Origin: an uncultured Clostridia bacterium
GTDB lineage: Bacteria > Bacillota > Clostridia > Christensenellales > Borkfalkiaceae
Reading direction: 5' to 3'
Assembly: GCA_947629535.1 (NCBI GenBank)
Contig: CANREC010000007.1
Location: 1-35,792 of the forward strand
DNA length: 35,792 nucleotides
Shown here one piece after another: positions 15,992 to 23,487 of the stretch (position 1 is its first letter; every line of letters begins with the position of its first letter). The notes below the pieces were generated by a model that was not told where the DNA came from, made no database searches, and saw nothing but the letters and a program-made list of their open reading frames with translations. The translations under genes and the position numbers were made by a program.

Positions 15992-16604
15992 GATATTTGC
16001 GCTCGTGGTCGCAGTTCTTGTCTGCTGTTTCGCATTCAGCATCGGTGCGACTTACGGCCTCTATGACGAGACGTTCTCCATGCAGAACCATCTTTCGGCG
16101 GGCTCGCTCAAGGCAACGCTCACGCGTCAGAAACTCACAACGGTCAATATCGACAGCAGCGGAGAGCTCAAGACGTCGGTCGATGACGTGAGCAAAGATT
16201 TCACATCGGATACGAATGACAACATCTTCGGGATCGCCGAAGGCACGACGGTGGCCCCCGGCAGCAGTTTTACGGCCGAGATGAACATCAGAAATAACGG
16301 AAACGTCGCATTCTATTACTATGTGGAAGTCCTGTTCAATTCGATCGTAAGCGATCCGACCTTTGCGTCGATGCTGAAACTGACGGCAGAATCCGAAAAC
16401 CATGCAAAGCAGGAGACGCTCATCAAGGACGGTCTCACGTTGGGCGAGGATGAAAAAGGCCTCGGCACGATCGGTTCGGGGGACAGCGAGACCTTTACCG
16501 TCAAGCTTGAATTTCTCGACAACGCCAACAACAATAAAGTGGAAGGCAAGTTCGTCCTATTCGATCTCCGCGTCCACGCGGTCCAGAAAATCAGTACGGA
16601 ATAA
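15981..16604 (+). CDS. TasA/CalY (camelysin) family extracellular matrix protein
   Basis: A 207-residue secreted protein. A hydrophobic signal segment (residues 5-25) ends near GATYGLYDETFSMQNHLSAGSL, the family start seen in TasA and CalY (GxxAxFxDxxxxxxNxFxAGTL). The middle FTAEMNIRNNGNVAFYYYVEV and the end are beta-rich, as expected for a fibre-forming jelly-roll subunit. It should be processed by the SipW-type peptidase encoded directly upstream, whose gene it overlaps, and be exported to the cell surface or biofilm matrix. GGAGGGAAAA precedes the ATG. A strong terminator follows. No metallopeptidase motif is seen, so the camelysin peptidase label should not be taken literally. Confidence 0.88.
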   Translation: MKNKIFALVVAVLVCCFAFSIGATYGLYDETFSMQNHLSAGSLKATLTRQKLTTVNIDSSGELKTSVDDVSKDFTSDTNDNIFGIAEGTTVAPGSSFTAEMNIRNNGNVAFYYYVEVLFNSIVSDPTFASMLKLTAESENHAKQETLIKDGLTLGEDEKGLGTIGSGDSETFTVKLEFLDNANNNKVEGKFVLFDLRVHAVQKISTE

Positions 16605-16613
16605 TATTTCCGC

Positions 16614-16645
16614 AGCGCGTCGGGGCACTCCCGACGCGCTTTTTC
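16614..16645 (+). terminator. Intrinsic terminator of sipW-tasA
   Basis: A perfect 11-base stem, AGCGCGTCGGG (16614-16624) with CCCGACGCGCT (16630-16640), closes a GCACT loop and is followed by TTTTTC. Confidence 0.93.
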
Positions 16646-17250
16646 TGCTTTCAAGCGCCCGCTGTGCGGAAGCTCCGCCTCAAGGTGCAGGCAAGGATCT
16701 TCTCTTTGCTTGCCCCTATCTTATGTCGGCAGTTTTCGCATAACGCATAAAACTTACCCTATGAAAAACCGCCGAACCACCTGTCAGCGACATGATCTGC
16801 ATTGTGTTGTAGATACAAAAATACATATAGAAGGATCCTGAAGAACGAAGTTCGACATCGCCCGTCGGGATCCTTCGGTCGCTACGTTCCCTCTGAATGA
16901 CGCGTGGGATCCGCCGTTCATCCTGAGCCCCCTTGCGGGGCGAAGGATCCCATTAGGCCTACAGAGCTCCGCCCGTTTGCTGAGATTCTTCCCCTTCGAC
17001 TTCGCTCAGGGTCAGAATGAGCACAAAAGCCTTCCCCCTGTGGGGGGAAGGTGGCACGGCGTAGCCGTGACGGATGAGGGGCATTCTAAATCACGTCATG
17101 GTGAGCTTGTCGAACCATCACCGCAGCAAACGCCCCCGCGAGATCCTTCGACACGCGCTTACGCGCGGCTCAGGATGACGCGCCGAGCGTGTCCGCGGGG
17201 CTCCGCCCGTTTGCAGGAATCCTTCGGACTGCGCCTTCAGAATGAGCGGT
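16646..17250. repeat. Intergenic stretch with dispersed repeats
   Basis: No gene is recognisable. From about 16834 to 17230 several family A units occur (GGATCCTTCG..., TCATCCTGAGC..., GACTTCGCTCAGGGTCAGAATGAG). One family B unit lies near 17034-17084 with the palindromic core CACGGCGTAGCCGTG. A 34-base part of that unit (17051-17084) reappears exactly, inverted, at 35431-35464. The part before 16830 shows nothing I can name. Confidence 0.7.
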
Positions 17251-17251
17251 T

Positions 17252-17488
17252 GGGTTTCTCATAGTCTTATAACGCGCCAAAGAGAGGGCAACCCTAACGG
17301 GATTATGGGGCTCCCAAAAAAGATTTGCGTAGCAAAGATTTTTTGGGAAAAGTGCGCCGTAAGGAGCTACTTCGCGCCTACGGCGCTCGTGCCGCCCTTC
17401 GACGCCATAAAGAACGTGCGGGCGGGGCGAATCCAATAGGGTTTCTCATAGCCTTTTAACGCACCAAAGAGAGGGCAACCCTAACGGG
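17252..17488. repeat. Imperfect 50-base direct repeat flanking a tRNA-end-like fragment
   Basis: Copies at 17252-17301 and 17439-17488 begin GGGTTTCTCATAG and end CAACCCTAACGGG; they differ at 3 of 50 positions. Between them lies an imperfect palindrome (about 17313-17347, ends CCCAAAAAA and TTTTTTGGG). Bases 17352-17365 equal the last 14 bases around the tRNA-Arg 3' end (17503-17516), so part of the tRNA end seems to have been duplicated. Confidence 0.7.
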
Positions 17489-17506
17489 TTGCCCTCTCTT
17501 TGGTGC
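17461..17506. repeat. Perfect 21-base inverted repeat entering the tRNA 3' end
   Basis: Arms 17461-17481 and 17486-17506 are perfectly complementary around a TAAC loop. The right arm includes the encoded CCA end and discriminator of tRNA-Arg. It may serve as tRNA terminator or processing hairpin, but no T run follows on the minus strand. Confidence 0.85.
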
Positions 17507-17577
17507 GCCGTAAGGAACTCGAATCCCTAGCCTTTGGTTCCGTAGACCAACGCTCTATCCAATTGAGCTAACGGCGC
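17501..17577 (-). tRNA. tRNA-Arg (anticodon ACG), CCA encoded
   Basis: On the minus strand the acceptor GCGCCGT pairs with ACGGCGC. The D-arm GCTC/GAGC follows, then the anticodon stem TTGGT/ACCAA with loop CTACGGA, giving anticodon ACG. The T-arm AGGGA-TTCGAGT-TCCTT contains one G-T pair. Discriminator A and CCA are encoded (17501-17504). It reads CGN arginine codons after A34 deamination by TadA. A consensus promoter lies at 17600-17628. Confidence 0.97.
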
Positions 17578-17599
17578 ATATTCTTTTGATAGCTTGATT

Positions 17600-17628
17600 A
17601 TTATATCCCTATCTCCTAAATTTGTCAA
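17600..17628 (-). promoter_or_regulatory. Consensus promoter of tRNA-Arg
   Basis: On the minus strand TTGACA (17623-17628), 17 bases and TATAAT (17600-17605): a perfect sigma-A promoter. The predicted start lies about 15 bases before the mature tRNA 5' end. Confidence 0.92.
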
Positions 17629-17724
17629 CGGATTTTATGCTGAATTCAAGAAATTTTCCTTTCCTTTGTGACGGGAATTTATATTTCTTCCGTCGGTGAT
17701 CTCAAACGACACTTTTCGCCCTTT

Positions 17725-17769
17725 TTCGACAAAATCAGACATTTTTCTGCCTCACACGCGCTTTATAAT
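17725..17769 (+). promoter_or_regulatory. Spo0A-type promoter of spoIIGA-sigE
   Basis: TTCGACA (17725-17731) is the complement of the Spo0A box TGTCGAA. CAGACA (17736-17741) keeps the GACA of a -35 box, and a perfect TATAAT lies at 17764-17769, exactly 22 bases away. The B. subtilis spoIIG promoter has the same odd 22-base spacing and is activated by phosphorylated Spo0A. Only one perfect 0A box is seen. Confidence 0.7.
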
Positions 17770-17788
17770 AGGCTCAACGGAGCGGCGA

Positions 17789-18628
17789 ATGGAAGTCTAT
17801 GTTGAGTATGCTTTTGCCGAAAACTTTATTTTAGATCTCCTTCTGCTCTTTCTTGCGGTCAAGTGTGCGCGGGCGCAATCAGGCCCCGTGCGGCTCGGGC
17901 TTGCGGCGGCGGTCGGAGCGGCCGAGGCGGTCGTCTTTCCCCTTCTTCCCCTACCCGTCTGGGCGGCCTATGCCGTCAAATTCTCGGGCGGAGCCATTCT
18001 CCCCCTTCTTGCCGTCAAAAAAGGCACGGTCAAAACGTACTGCTTTGCCCTTCTCGCCTTTTTCGCCCTGACGTTTGCTCTCGGGGGAGCGCTCACCGCC
18101 ATATATTCCTTTTCCAATATCCCCTATGCCGAAGGACAGGGCTATCTTGTGGAATCGGCTCCCATCGGGCTCGTCCTCGGGCTTGCGGGGCTGTTCGGCG
18201 TCTGCGTATTCTATCTGTCGCGGATTTTTTACCGATACAGGAAACTGAAGAGCTGCCTCTTTTCCGCCGAGCTTCTACATGACGGGAAAAAGCTTTCGCT
18301 GAGTGCCCTTGCCGACACGGGGAACGGGCTCACCTTTCACGGCAGGCCCGTCAACGTTCTCTCCCCCGCGGCGGCCCTTCTCCTCTTCAGAGATGAGAAA
18401 GTCCCTCTCGGCAGGATCGCCGTCACTACCGTGAACGGCACAAAGGAAAGTCCCGTCTTTGCCTGCCATGAGATGAAAATCGACGGGAGAACATATGAAA
18501 ACGTCCTCTTCACGACGGGCGACGTGCGGTCGAAGGAATATCAGATGGTTCTGCATACATCATATTTGGAGGAAGGCCATGAAACTCTTGGAGGCACTGC
18601 AAAACTGGCTGCTGAAGATAAAAAGTGA
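17789..18628 (+). CDS. spoIIGA: Sigma-E processing peptidase SpoIIGA
   Basis: A 279-residue membrane aspartic protease that activates pro-sigma-E in the mother cell in response to the forespore signal SpoIIR. The N-terminal half contains about five hydrophobic membrane segments beginning [18 protein letters not shown]. The cytoplasmic half holds the protease motif ALADTGNGL with Asp176, followed by the GRPVNVLSP flap region. GGAG lies 7 bases before the ATG at 17789, and the family begins there. It overlaps sigE by 50 bases, so product and substrate are co-translated. Confidence 0.94.
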   Translation: MEVYVEYAFAENFILDLLLLFLAVKCARAQSGPVRLGLAAAVGAAEAVVFPLLPLPVWAAYAVKFSGGAILPLLAVKKGTVKTYCFALLAFFALTFALGGALTAIYSFSNIPYAEGQGYLVESAPIGLVLGLAGLFGVCVFYLSRIFYRYRKLKSCLFSAELLHDGKKLSLSALADTGNGLTFHGRPVNVLSPAAALLLFRDEKVPLGRIAVTTVNGTKESPVFACHEMKIDGRTYENVLFTTGDVRSKEYQMVLHTSYLEEGHETLGGTAKLAAEDKK

Positions 18629-19286
18629 AAACATCGTCCACTACCTCTGTGGGAACGAAGCGCTCCCCCTTCCCCTTTCGCAGGAAGAGGAGAGCGAGAT
18701 GCTTGCAAAACTCGAGAGCGGAACGGACGCCGAGCAGGTGCGGGCACAGCTCATAGAACATAATCTGAGACTTGTCGTTTACATCTCCCGCAAGTTCGAA
18801 AACACGGGCGTCGAGGCGGACGATCTCATCTCCATCGGAACAATCGGCCTCATCAAGGCCATCAATTCCTTTCGCACGGATAAAAATATCAAGCTCGCGA
18901 CGTATGCCTCGCGCTGTATCGAGAACGAGATCCTCATGTATCTCCGCCGCACGGTAAAACTGAAGAGCGAGATCTCCTTTGACGAGCCGCTCAACACCGA
19001 TTTCGAAGGCAACGAACTGCTCCTCTCGGACGTTCTCGGCACGGACAGCGACACCGTCTACGGCGGCGTGGAATCGAGCGTGGAAAAGGAGCTTTTGAAA
19101 GAGGCGCTCGGAAAACTTCCCGAACGCGAGCGGAAGATCATGTACATGCGGTTCGGGCTCGGCGGACGGGACGAGATGACGCAGAAGGACGTCGCCGACG
19201 CCCTCGGCATTTCGCAGAGCTATATCTCCCGTCTCGAGAAGAAGATCATCGAGCGGCTGAAAAAGGAAATTTCCAAGCTCGTATAA
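18579..19286 (+). CDS. sigE: Sporulation sigma factor sigma-E
   Basis: A 235-residue sigma-70 family factor that directs early mother-cell transcription. A short N-terminal pro-sequence (about 22 residues, up to [13 protein letters not shown]) is the predicted SpoIIGA cleavage region. Region 2 follows: [33 protein letters not shown] and [16 protein letters not shown]. The segment [24 protein letters not shown] and region 4 ([22 protein letters not shown]) are almost the same as in B. subtilis. TTTGGAGGAAGG lies before the ATG. Confidence 0.97.
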   Translation: MKLLEALQNWLLKIKSENIVHYLCGNEALPLPLSQEEESEMLAKLESGTDAEQVRAQLIEHNLRLVVYISRKFENTGVEADDLISIGTIGLIKAINSFRTDKNIKLATYASRCIENEILMYLRRTVKLKSEISFDEPLNTDFEGNELLLSDVLGTDSDTVYGGVESSVEKELLKEALGKLPERERKIMYMRFGLGGRDEMTQKDVADALGISQSYISRLEKKIIERLKKEISKLV

Positions 19287-19362
19287 TGTTTCAAAAATTT
19301 CAGATACTTTTATCTCCGGGGAATGTTTTTACATAGGGCGAAGGCCCTTACGGAGGTGAAAG

Positions 19363-20133
19363 ATGTTAAGTAAAGTCGTGATCTGCGGCGTCGATACGAC
19401 GGGGCTGCCCAAACTGACCGCAAAGGAGATGGACGAGCTGATGAGACAGCTCAAGGCAGGCGACGAAAAGGCGCGCGAGAAGTTCATCATCGGCAATATG
19501 AGGCTCGTATTGTCCCTTGTAAAGCGATTCTGGGCGAAGAACGCAAATGCGGACGACGTGTTTCAGGCGGGCTGTGTGGGGCTCATCAAGGCCATTGATA
19601 ACTTCAATCTGGATTTCAACGTCAAGTTCTCGACCTACGCCGTCCCGATGATCTTGGGCGAGATCAAGCGCTATCTGAGGGACGGGAACTCGCTGAGGGT
19701 CTCCCGCTCCATCCGCGACACGGCTTACCGTATCCTAAAGGTCAGGGAAAGCATCGAAGAACGGGATGAAGAGGCGACCATCGAGAAGATCGCCGCCGAG
19801 ATGCAGGTGAAGGAGCGGGAAGTCGTGTATGCCCTCGACGCCATCTCGGACCCTGTTTCCCTCTACGAACCCATCTACAACAAGTCGGGCGACACCTTGG
19901 AGCTCTTGGACCAACTCTATGACGAGACGCAGAGCGACGAGATCTGGACGGAGCATGTTGCCCTGCGCGAGGCGATCGACCGTCTCACAGACAGAGAGAA
20001 AAAGATCTTGATGCTCCGATACTATGAGGGAAAGACGCAGACGGAGATCTCGGCGGAAGTCGGGATCTCACAGGCGCAGGTCTCCCGCCTCGAAAAAAAC
20101 GCCCTTGCGAGCGTCAAAAAGGAAATTTCGTGA
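19363..20133 (+). CDS. sigG: Sporulation sigma factor sigma-G
   Basis: A 256-residue sigma-70 family factor for late forespore transcription. It has the typical start KVVICGVDTTGLPKL, region 2 NMRLVLSLVKRF...DDVFQAGCVGLIKAIDNF, the YAVPMILGEIKRYLRDG segment, DPVSLYEPIYN, and the region 4 helix-turn-helix TQTEISAEVGISQAQVSRLEKN. ACGGAGGTGAAAG precedes the ATG. It lies 76 bases after sigE, as in other spore formers, where it can be read from both the spoIIG promoter and its own forespore promoter. I could not identify a convincing sigma-F/G promoter in the gap. Confidence 0.97.
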   Translation: MLSKVVICGVDTTGLPKLTAKEMDELMRQLKAGDEKAREKFIIGNMRLVLSLVKRFWAKNANADDVFQAGCVGLIKAIDNFNLDFNVKFSTYAVPMILGEIKRYLRDGNSLRVSRSIRDTAYRILKVRESIEERDEEATIEKIAAEMQVKEREVVYALDAISDPVSLYEPIYNKSGDTLELLDQLYDETQSDEIWTEHVALREAIDRLTDREKKILMLRYYEGKTQTEISAEVGISQAQVSRLEKNALASVKKEIS

Positions 20134-20148
20134 GTTGAATGCAGAATT

Positions 20149-20182
20149 GAGCGGCGGCGGGCACATATGCCTGCCGCCGCTC
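20149..20182 (+). terminator. Hairpin after sigG
   Basis: A 15-base stem (20149-20163 with 20168-20182, one G-T pair) closes a CATA loop 15 bases after the sigG stop. A clear T run is missing, so it may end transcription only partly or act as a 3' stabiliser. Confidence 0.65.
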
Positions 20183-20414
20183 ATGCTATGTAAAAATTAA
20201 AAATTTTGGTGAATAATGCCCTCTCACTTTGAAGGGGCGGATGGGTGGAAATGCTCATCCTGAGGGAACGTATCGACCGATGGATCCCCTCACCCCCCTA
20301 TTCATCCTGCCCCGCCCGAACGTCGACGCACGAGTGCATTTTACGCTTTCCTTGCGAAAAGCTCTGTTTGCTCTCGGCGTCTCCTTCTTTATTCTAAAAT
20401 TTTTTATTTTAAGC
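20183..20414. repeat. Intergenic stretch with family A repeat
   Basis: The stretch contains TCATCCTGAGGGAACG and GATGGATCCCCTCACC near 20259-20300, related to family A, followed by TTCATCCTGCCC. No gene or RNA is recognised. The AT-rich end (20391-20414) leads into the next promoter. Confidence 0.5.
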
Positions 20415-20463
20415 TTGACAAAATGGGATGAAAAGTTTATAATGTAAGAAAAGTAATACTTTT
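20415..20463 (+). promoter_or_regulatory. Consensus promoter with palindromic operator candidate
   Basis: TTGACA (20415-20420), 17 bases, TATAAT (20438-20443): a perfect sigma-A promoter. Directly after the expected start lies the 15-base perfect palindrome AAAAGTAATACTTTT (20449-20463), ending at the ribosome binding site. It is a natural operator for autorepression by the AbrB-like product. Confidence 0.85.
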
Positions 20464-20474
20464 AGGAGTTAAAA

Positions 20475-20690
20475 ATGGATAATTTCCCCGAAGGCAAGTA
20501 TCTTGCGACCGTAAAAATCGGCCCAAAAGGGCAGATCGTCATCCCCAAAGAGGTGCGTGAAATGTTTTCTCTCCAGCTCGGTGACGCCCTTCTTCTCATG
20601 GCAAATAAAAGTCAAGGGATCGCCTTGCAACCGTTTTCGTATGCGGAATCCTTCTGGAACGCCGTCAAGCAGGTCAAAGAGGAGAGTTAG
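20475..20690 (+). CDS. AbrB/MazE/SpoVT-type DNA-binding regulator
   Basis: A 71-residue protein with the swapped-hairpin AbrB motif in residues 10-45 (LATVKIGPKGQIVIPKEVRE, then LQLGDALLLMANKSQG). It should dimerise and bind DNA, probably the palindrome at 20449-20463 upstream of its own gene. AGGAG lies before the ATG. It ends 2 bases before the ABC ATPase gene, so the three genes are one operon. An antitoxin role is unlikely, since no toxin gene follows. Confidence 0.9.
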   Translation: MDNFPEGKYLATVKIGPKGQIVIPKEVREMFSLQLGDALLLMANKSQGIALQPFSYAESFWNAVKQVKEES

Positions 20691-20692
20691 CG

Positions 20693-21523
20693 ATGCTTGC
20701 GCTCGAAGTTCAAAACTTAAAAAAGGTCTATCCGAATTTTACGCTCGGCGGCATTTCTTTCTCGGTCGATGAGGGACAGATCGCGGGGCTCATCGGGCGG
20801 AACGGCGCGGGAAAGAGCACGACGCTCAGATCCATCATGCGGCTTATCTCTTCCGAAGGGACCGTCAAAGTATTCGGAAAAGACTTTGCACGGGATGAGG
20901 AAACCGTCAAGGCTGCGATCGGCTATGTCGGCGGCGGGTTCCGATCCTATCCGAATAAATCGCTCTCCGCCGTTGCAAATGCAGTCGCGGCGTTTTATCC
21001 GCATTGGGACGGGGAAATTTTCAAGCGATGCTGCGAAGAGTATTCGCTCGTTCTTTCCAAGAAGGTGCGCGAGCTTTCCGAGGGCATGAAGATCAAGTTT
21101 TCTCTCGCCCTTGCCCTCTCTCATGGGGCAAAACTGCTCCTTTTGGACGAACCGACGAGCGGTCTCGACCCGCTTTCCCGCGAAGATTTTTGCGATACGA
21201 TCCTCTCTCTCAAAGGGCGGGGCGTTAGCGTTTTGTTTTCCACGCACATCACGTCCGACCTCATGCGCGTTGCCGATCAGATCATATATCTGTCGGACGG
21301 AACGATTCTTGCCGACGAGCCGCTTGAAACACTTATGAAACGGTATCGGCTCAAACTCTTTGCCTCGCTTTCGGACGCGAACGCGGCGCATACGATCGGC
21401 GTCAAGCGAGTAAAGGACGGTTTTGAGGGCTTGGTTACGTCGTCCGAAGGGCGGGAAGCCACCCTCGACGAGATCATGATCCATCTCGAATGGTCAAGGA
21501 GACAAAATGAAAGCGCTTATTAA
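20693..21523 (+). CDS. ABC transporter ATP-binding protein (ABC-2 type partner)
   Basis: A 276-residue ATPase with Walker A GLIGRNGAGKSTT (33-45), signature LSEGMKIK (128-135), Walker B KLLLLDEPTSGLDP (147-160) and the H-loop FSTHITSDL. The Q-loop region reads AIGYVGGGF, without the usual Gln. The C-terminal ~60 residues form the small domain found in ATPases of small exporters such as YtrB or CcmA-like types. GAGGAG inside the AbrB-like gene serves as ribosome binding site. It overlaps the permease gene by 17 bases. The substrate is unknown; peptide or lipid export and self-protection are options. Confidence 0.93.
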   Translation: MLALEVQNLKKVYPNFTLGGISFSVDEGQIAGLIGRNGAGKSTTLRSIMRLISSEGTVKVFGKDFARDEETVKAAIGYVGGGFRSYPNKSLSAVANAVAAFYPHWDGEIFKRCCEEYSLVLSKKVRELSEGMKIKFSLALALSHGAKLLLLDEPTSGLDPLSREDFCDTILSLKGRGVSVLFSTHITSDLMRVADQIIYLSDGTILADEPLETLMKRYRLKLFASLSDANAAHTIGVKRVKDGFEGLVTSSEGREATLDEIMIHLEWSRRQNESAY

Positions 21524-22157
21524 GAAAGAATTTTCTCTCTGCCTGCACCCCACGGCATTCATTTTTTTGGCCTTTGCGGCGCTCGTCTTTGTTCCAAACT
21601 ATCCCTATGAAGTCATTTTCTTCTTTTCGGGATTGTCGGTATTCTTCCTCTCTTTGGCGGCACGGGAAAACGGCGATTTGGCATTTACTTGCTCGCTCCC
21701 TGTCAAAAAAAGAGACGTCGCTCTTGCAAGGGTCATTGTCGCTGTGATGTTCCAATGTACATTATTGCTCTTGACGGCCCTCTGCATTGTCCTAAAACAA
21801 CGGTTTTTCCCGCAAACAGTGTTGATAAATCTTGCGGGAAATAGCGCAAATCTTGCCTTCTGCGGGTTCGGCGCACTTGTCTTGGGCGCATTCAACCTTG
21901 TATTTTTTCCGTTACACTTCTCTGAACCGAATAAGGTCGGCGTTCCGTTTGTGATTTCTTCGTCGGTGCAGTTCGCACTCATTGCACTTTTGATCTTGAT
22001 TCGGCACATCCCGTTTGCAGCGCCGATCGCCTCGCCCGATCCTGAAAATCTCGGCGTGAAACTTGCCGTTTTGTTTACGGGACTGATTTTGTATTGTATC
22101 ATGACCGTGCTTGCCGCATGGGTTTCGATGAAAAAATTTGAAAAAGTGGATCTATGA
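21507..22157 (+). CDS. ABC-2 type permease
   Basis: A 216-residue membrane protein with about six hydrophobic segments (roughly residues 14-31, 34-50, 73-96, 110-135, 145-165 and 184-207). It starts MKALIKKEFSLCLHP, a common start of ABC-2 permeases. The motif ENGDLAFTCSLPVKKRDVALARV is typical of this group, in which the permease cytoplasmic loop contacts the ATPase. It overlaps the ATPase gene and closes the three-gene operon. The substrate is unknown. Confidence 0.9.
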   Translation: MKALIKKEFSLCLHPTAFIFLAFAALVFVPNYPYEVIFFFSGLSVFFLSLAARENGDLAFTCSLPVKKRDVALARVIVAVMFQCTLLLLTALCIVLKQRFFPQTVLINLAGNSANLAFCGFGALVLGAFNLVFFPLHFSEPNKVGVPFVISSSVQFALIALLILIRHIPFAAPIASPDPENLGVKLAVLFTGLILYCIMTVLAAWVSMKKFEKVDL

Positions 22158-22219
22158 TCTTGCTGGGGAACATGACACGGCAATTCCTCGTCCCCCCGCT
22201 TCATTCTGTACCGCTCTGC

Positions 22220-22248
22220 TTGATTTTCGCCCCCTTTTATGGTAAAAT
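22220..22248 (+). promoter_or_regulatory. Promoter of the accessory patch
   Basis: TTGATT (22220-22225), 17 bases, TAAAAT (22243-22248) gives a good sigma-A promoter 35 bases before the zinc-ribbon gene. Confidence 0.65.
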
Positions 22249-22282
22249 GACAGCGATAATAGGAAGTTGTCAGAGGTGCGTG

Positions 22283-22579
22283 ATGAATTTTTGCGAGAGC
22301 TGCAATATTGCCTGCAACGACGAAAGATGTCCCAAATGCGGAAGCAAGAAACTCAGAGCCATAAACGAAGATGATTTTTGTTTCGTCGCAAAAGTGGATA
22401 GATTTTTCGGCGATAACCTAAAAGATTGGTTGAAAGAAGAAAACATTGAATGCGTGCTTATGCCGTACGGCGCAGGCGTCCGTGCAAGATTTGCTCTGCC
22501 GCTCGAAAGTTATTTGCTCTATGTCCGATATAAAAATTTAGAGTATGTACGGCAAATAATAAGCGATACGAATGCCTAA
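22283..22579 (+). CDS. Small zinc-ribbon protein, DUF2007-like
   Basis: A 98-residue protein. Cys4, Cys7, Cys16 and Cys19 (CESC...CPKC) make a zinc ribbon. The rest (FVAKVDRFFGDNLKDWLKEENIECVLM...LLYVRYKNLEYVRQII) has the alpha-beta pattern of DUF2007 putative signal-transducing proteins, where a helix is followed by a GI-type strand and a late V..ED..-type helix. This assignment is by pattern only. AGAGGTG lies before the ATG at 22283. Upstream in-frame starts would cross the promoter and are not supported. Confidence 0.75.
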   Translation: MNFCESCNIACNDERCPKCGSKKLRAINEDDFCFVAKVDRFFGDNLKDWLKEENIECVLMPYGAGVRARFALPLESYLLYVRYKNLEYVRQIISDTNA

Positions 22580-22599
22580 ATTTCAATTTGGGAGAAATC

Positions 22600-23442
22600 A
22601 TGTATTTTGAAGAGATCCCTTGTTACACCCAGTTCGGGGAAGTACAACAAATCGTTACGAAAACAATACTGTCCGTCTGTGATAACGCTGAATTTTTGGG
22701 CAGCGATATTTATGGGCTGAAAGATATTTACGATCTGTACGGCACAAAGTATGAAGATATCATTCCTGCCTTTCTGTATTGTCGGCACGGTGAAAGCGAC
22801 GGAGGAATGTGGGGCAATCTTTTCCGTTTCCGATTGACTGAACCGCTCAAAAGACACATTCTCGACGAAAGCCTTACTTGCATGTTCGGGGGCGAGCCGC
22901 CTTTACTTGAAAATTTAGCTCTGTTTCAAGGTGAAAAATGTCTTTTCTTCTGTGTCTCGCACGAAGTCTTTTCGCTGTACCATATGGCAGAAGTTGACGA
23001 CAGCCTCACAGAAATGGTGTTGTCTGCCGTAAACGATACCATCATGCGGATGTCGCTTTACGGACAGATGCAGAAAATCGCGTTAGGGTTGAAGAACAAG
23101 ACAAAAGCTGAGCTGAAAAAAGACATCCGTATTCTTCTCGACCTGTGTTGGTATGTCGATGAATCGGTACACTACTTTTTCTATATGAAGCCGTCACAAC
23201 CCTGTGACTTTTCAAAATTTCGGCAGATCGCAAAAAACTACCTGACCGAAGAAACCTATTCTGTCCTCATTCCCCTGAACGGGTTTGCCGACCCACAGCC
23301 CTTTCCCATACCCAAGACAGCAAACGATGCGATCGTTGGCAGAGAAAAATTTGCCTCGCAGTTTCTGCAAAGTGAGTATTACAAGCAAGTCGAGCGGGAA
23401 CTGAGAATGTTGGAATACATAATGGAGCCAAAGTCCCGTTGA
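22600..23442 (+). CDS. Hypothetical protein
   Basis: A 280-residue soluble protein that I do not recognise. It has no signal peptide or membrane segment. Cysteines are frequent but do not form clear metal motifs. Segments such as ALFQGEKCLFFCVSHEVFSLYHMAE and a long charged helix (KNKTKAELKKDIRILLDLCWYVDES split by aromatic residues) suggest an alpha/beta fold. GGGAGAAATC precedes the ATG at 22600. It follows the zinc-ribbon gene by 20 bases and is probably co-transcribed. Base composition appears more AT-rich than in the left half of the window, which suggests horizontal acquisition. Confidence 0.8.
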   Translation: MYFEEIPCYTQFGEVQQIVTKTILSVCDNAEFLGSDIYGLKDIYDLYGTKYEDIIPAFLYCRHGESDGGMWGNLFRFRLTEPLKRHILDESLTCMFGGEPPLLENLALFQGEKCLFFCVSHEVFSLYHMAEVDDSLTEMVLSAVNDTIMRMSLYGQMQKIALGLKNKTKAELKKDIRILLDLCWYVDESVHYFFYMKPSQPCDFSKFRQIAKNYLTEETYSVLIPLNGFADPQPFPIPKTANDAIVGREKFASQFLQSEYYKQVERELRMLEYIMEPKSR

Positions 23443-23487
23443 AGATCGACACTGTTTCGCAAAAGGAATAATATTGCGAGGATCATC

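Noticed and set aside
16646-16833. Riboswitch or small RNA in the gap after tasA
   Set aside because: No known motif, strong promoter or terminator could be found.
16977-17264. Possible small gene in the repeat-rich stretch
   Set aside because: The frame is made wholly of family A and B repeat sequence and has no ribosome binding site or known motif.
17252-17488. Direct repeats as a CRISPR array
   Set aside because: Only two copies with a single long interval and no cas genes.
19287-19362. Sigma-F/G promoter before sigG
   Set aside because: The gap has GATAC and GGGGAATGTT, but spacing and several consensus positions do not fit.
20229-20447. Short open frame before the AbrB-like gene
   Set aside because: It runs through repeat sequence and across the perfect promoter, with no coding signature.
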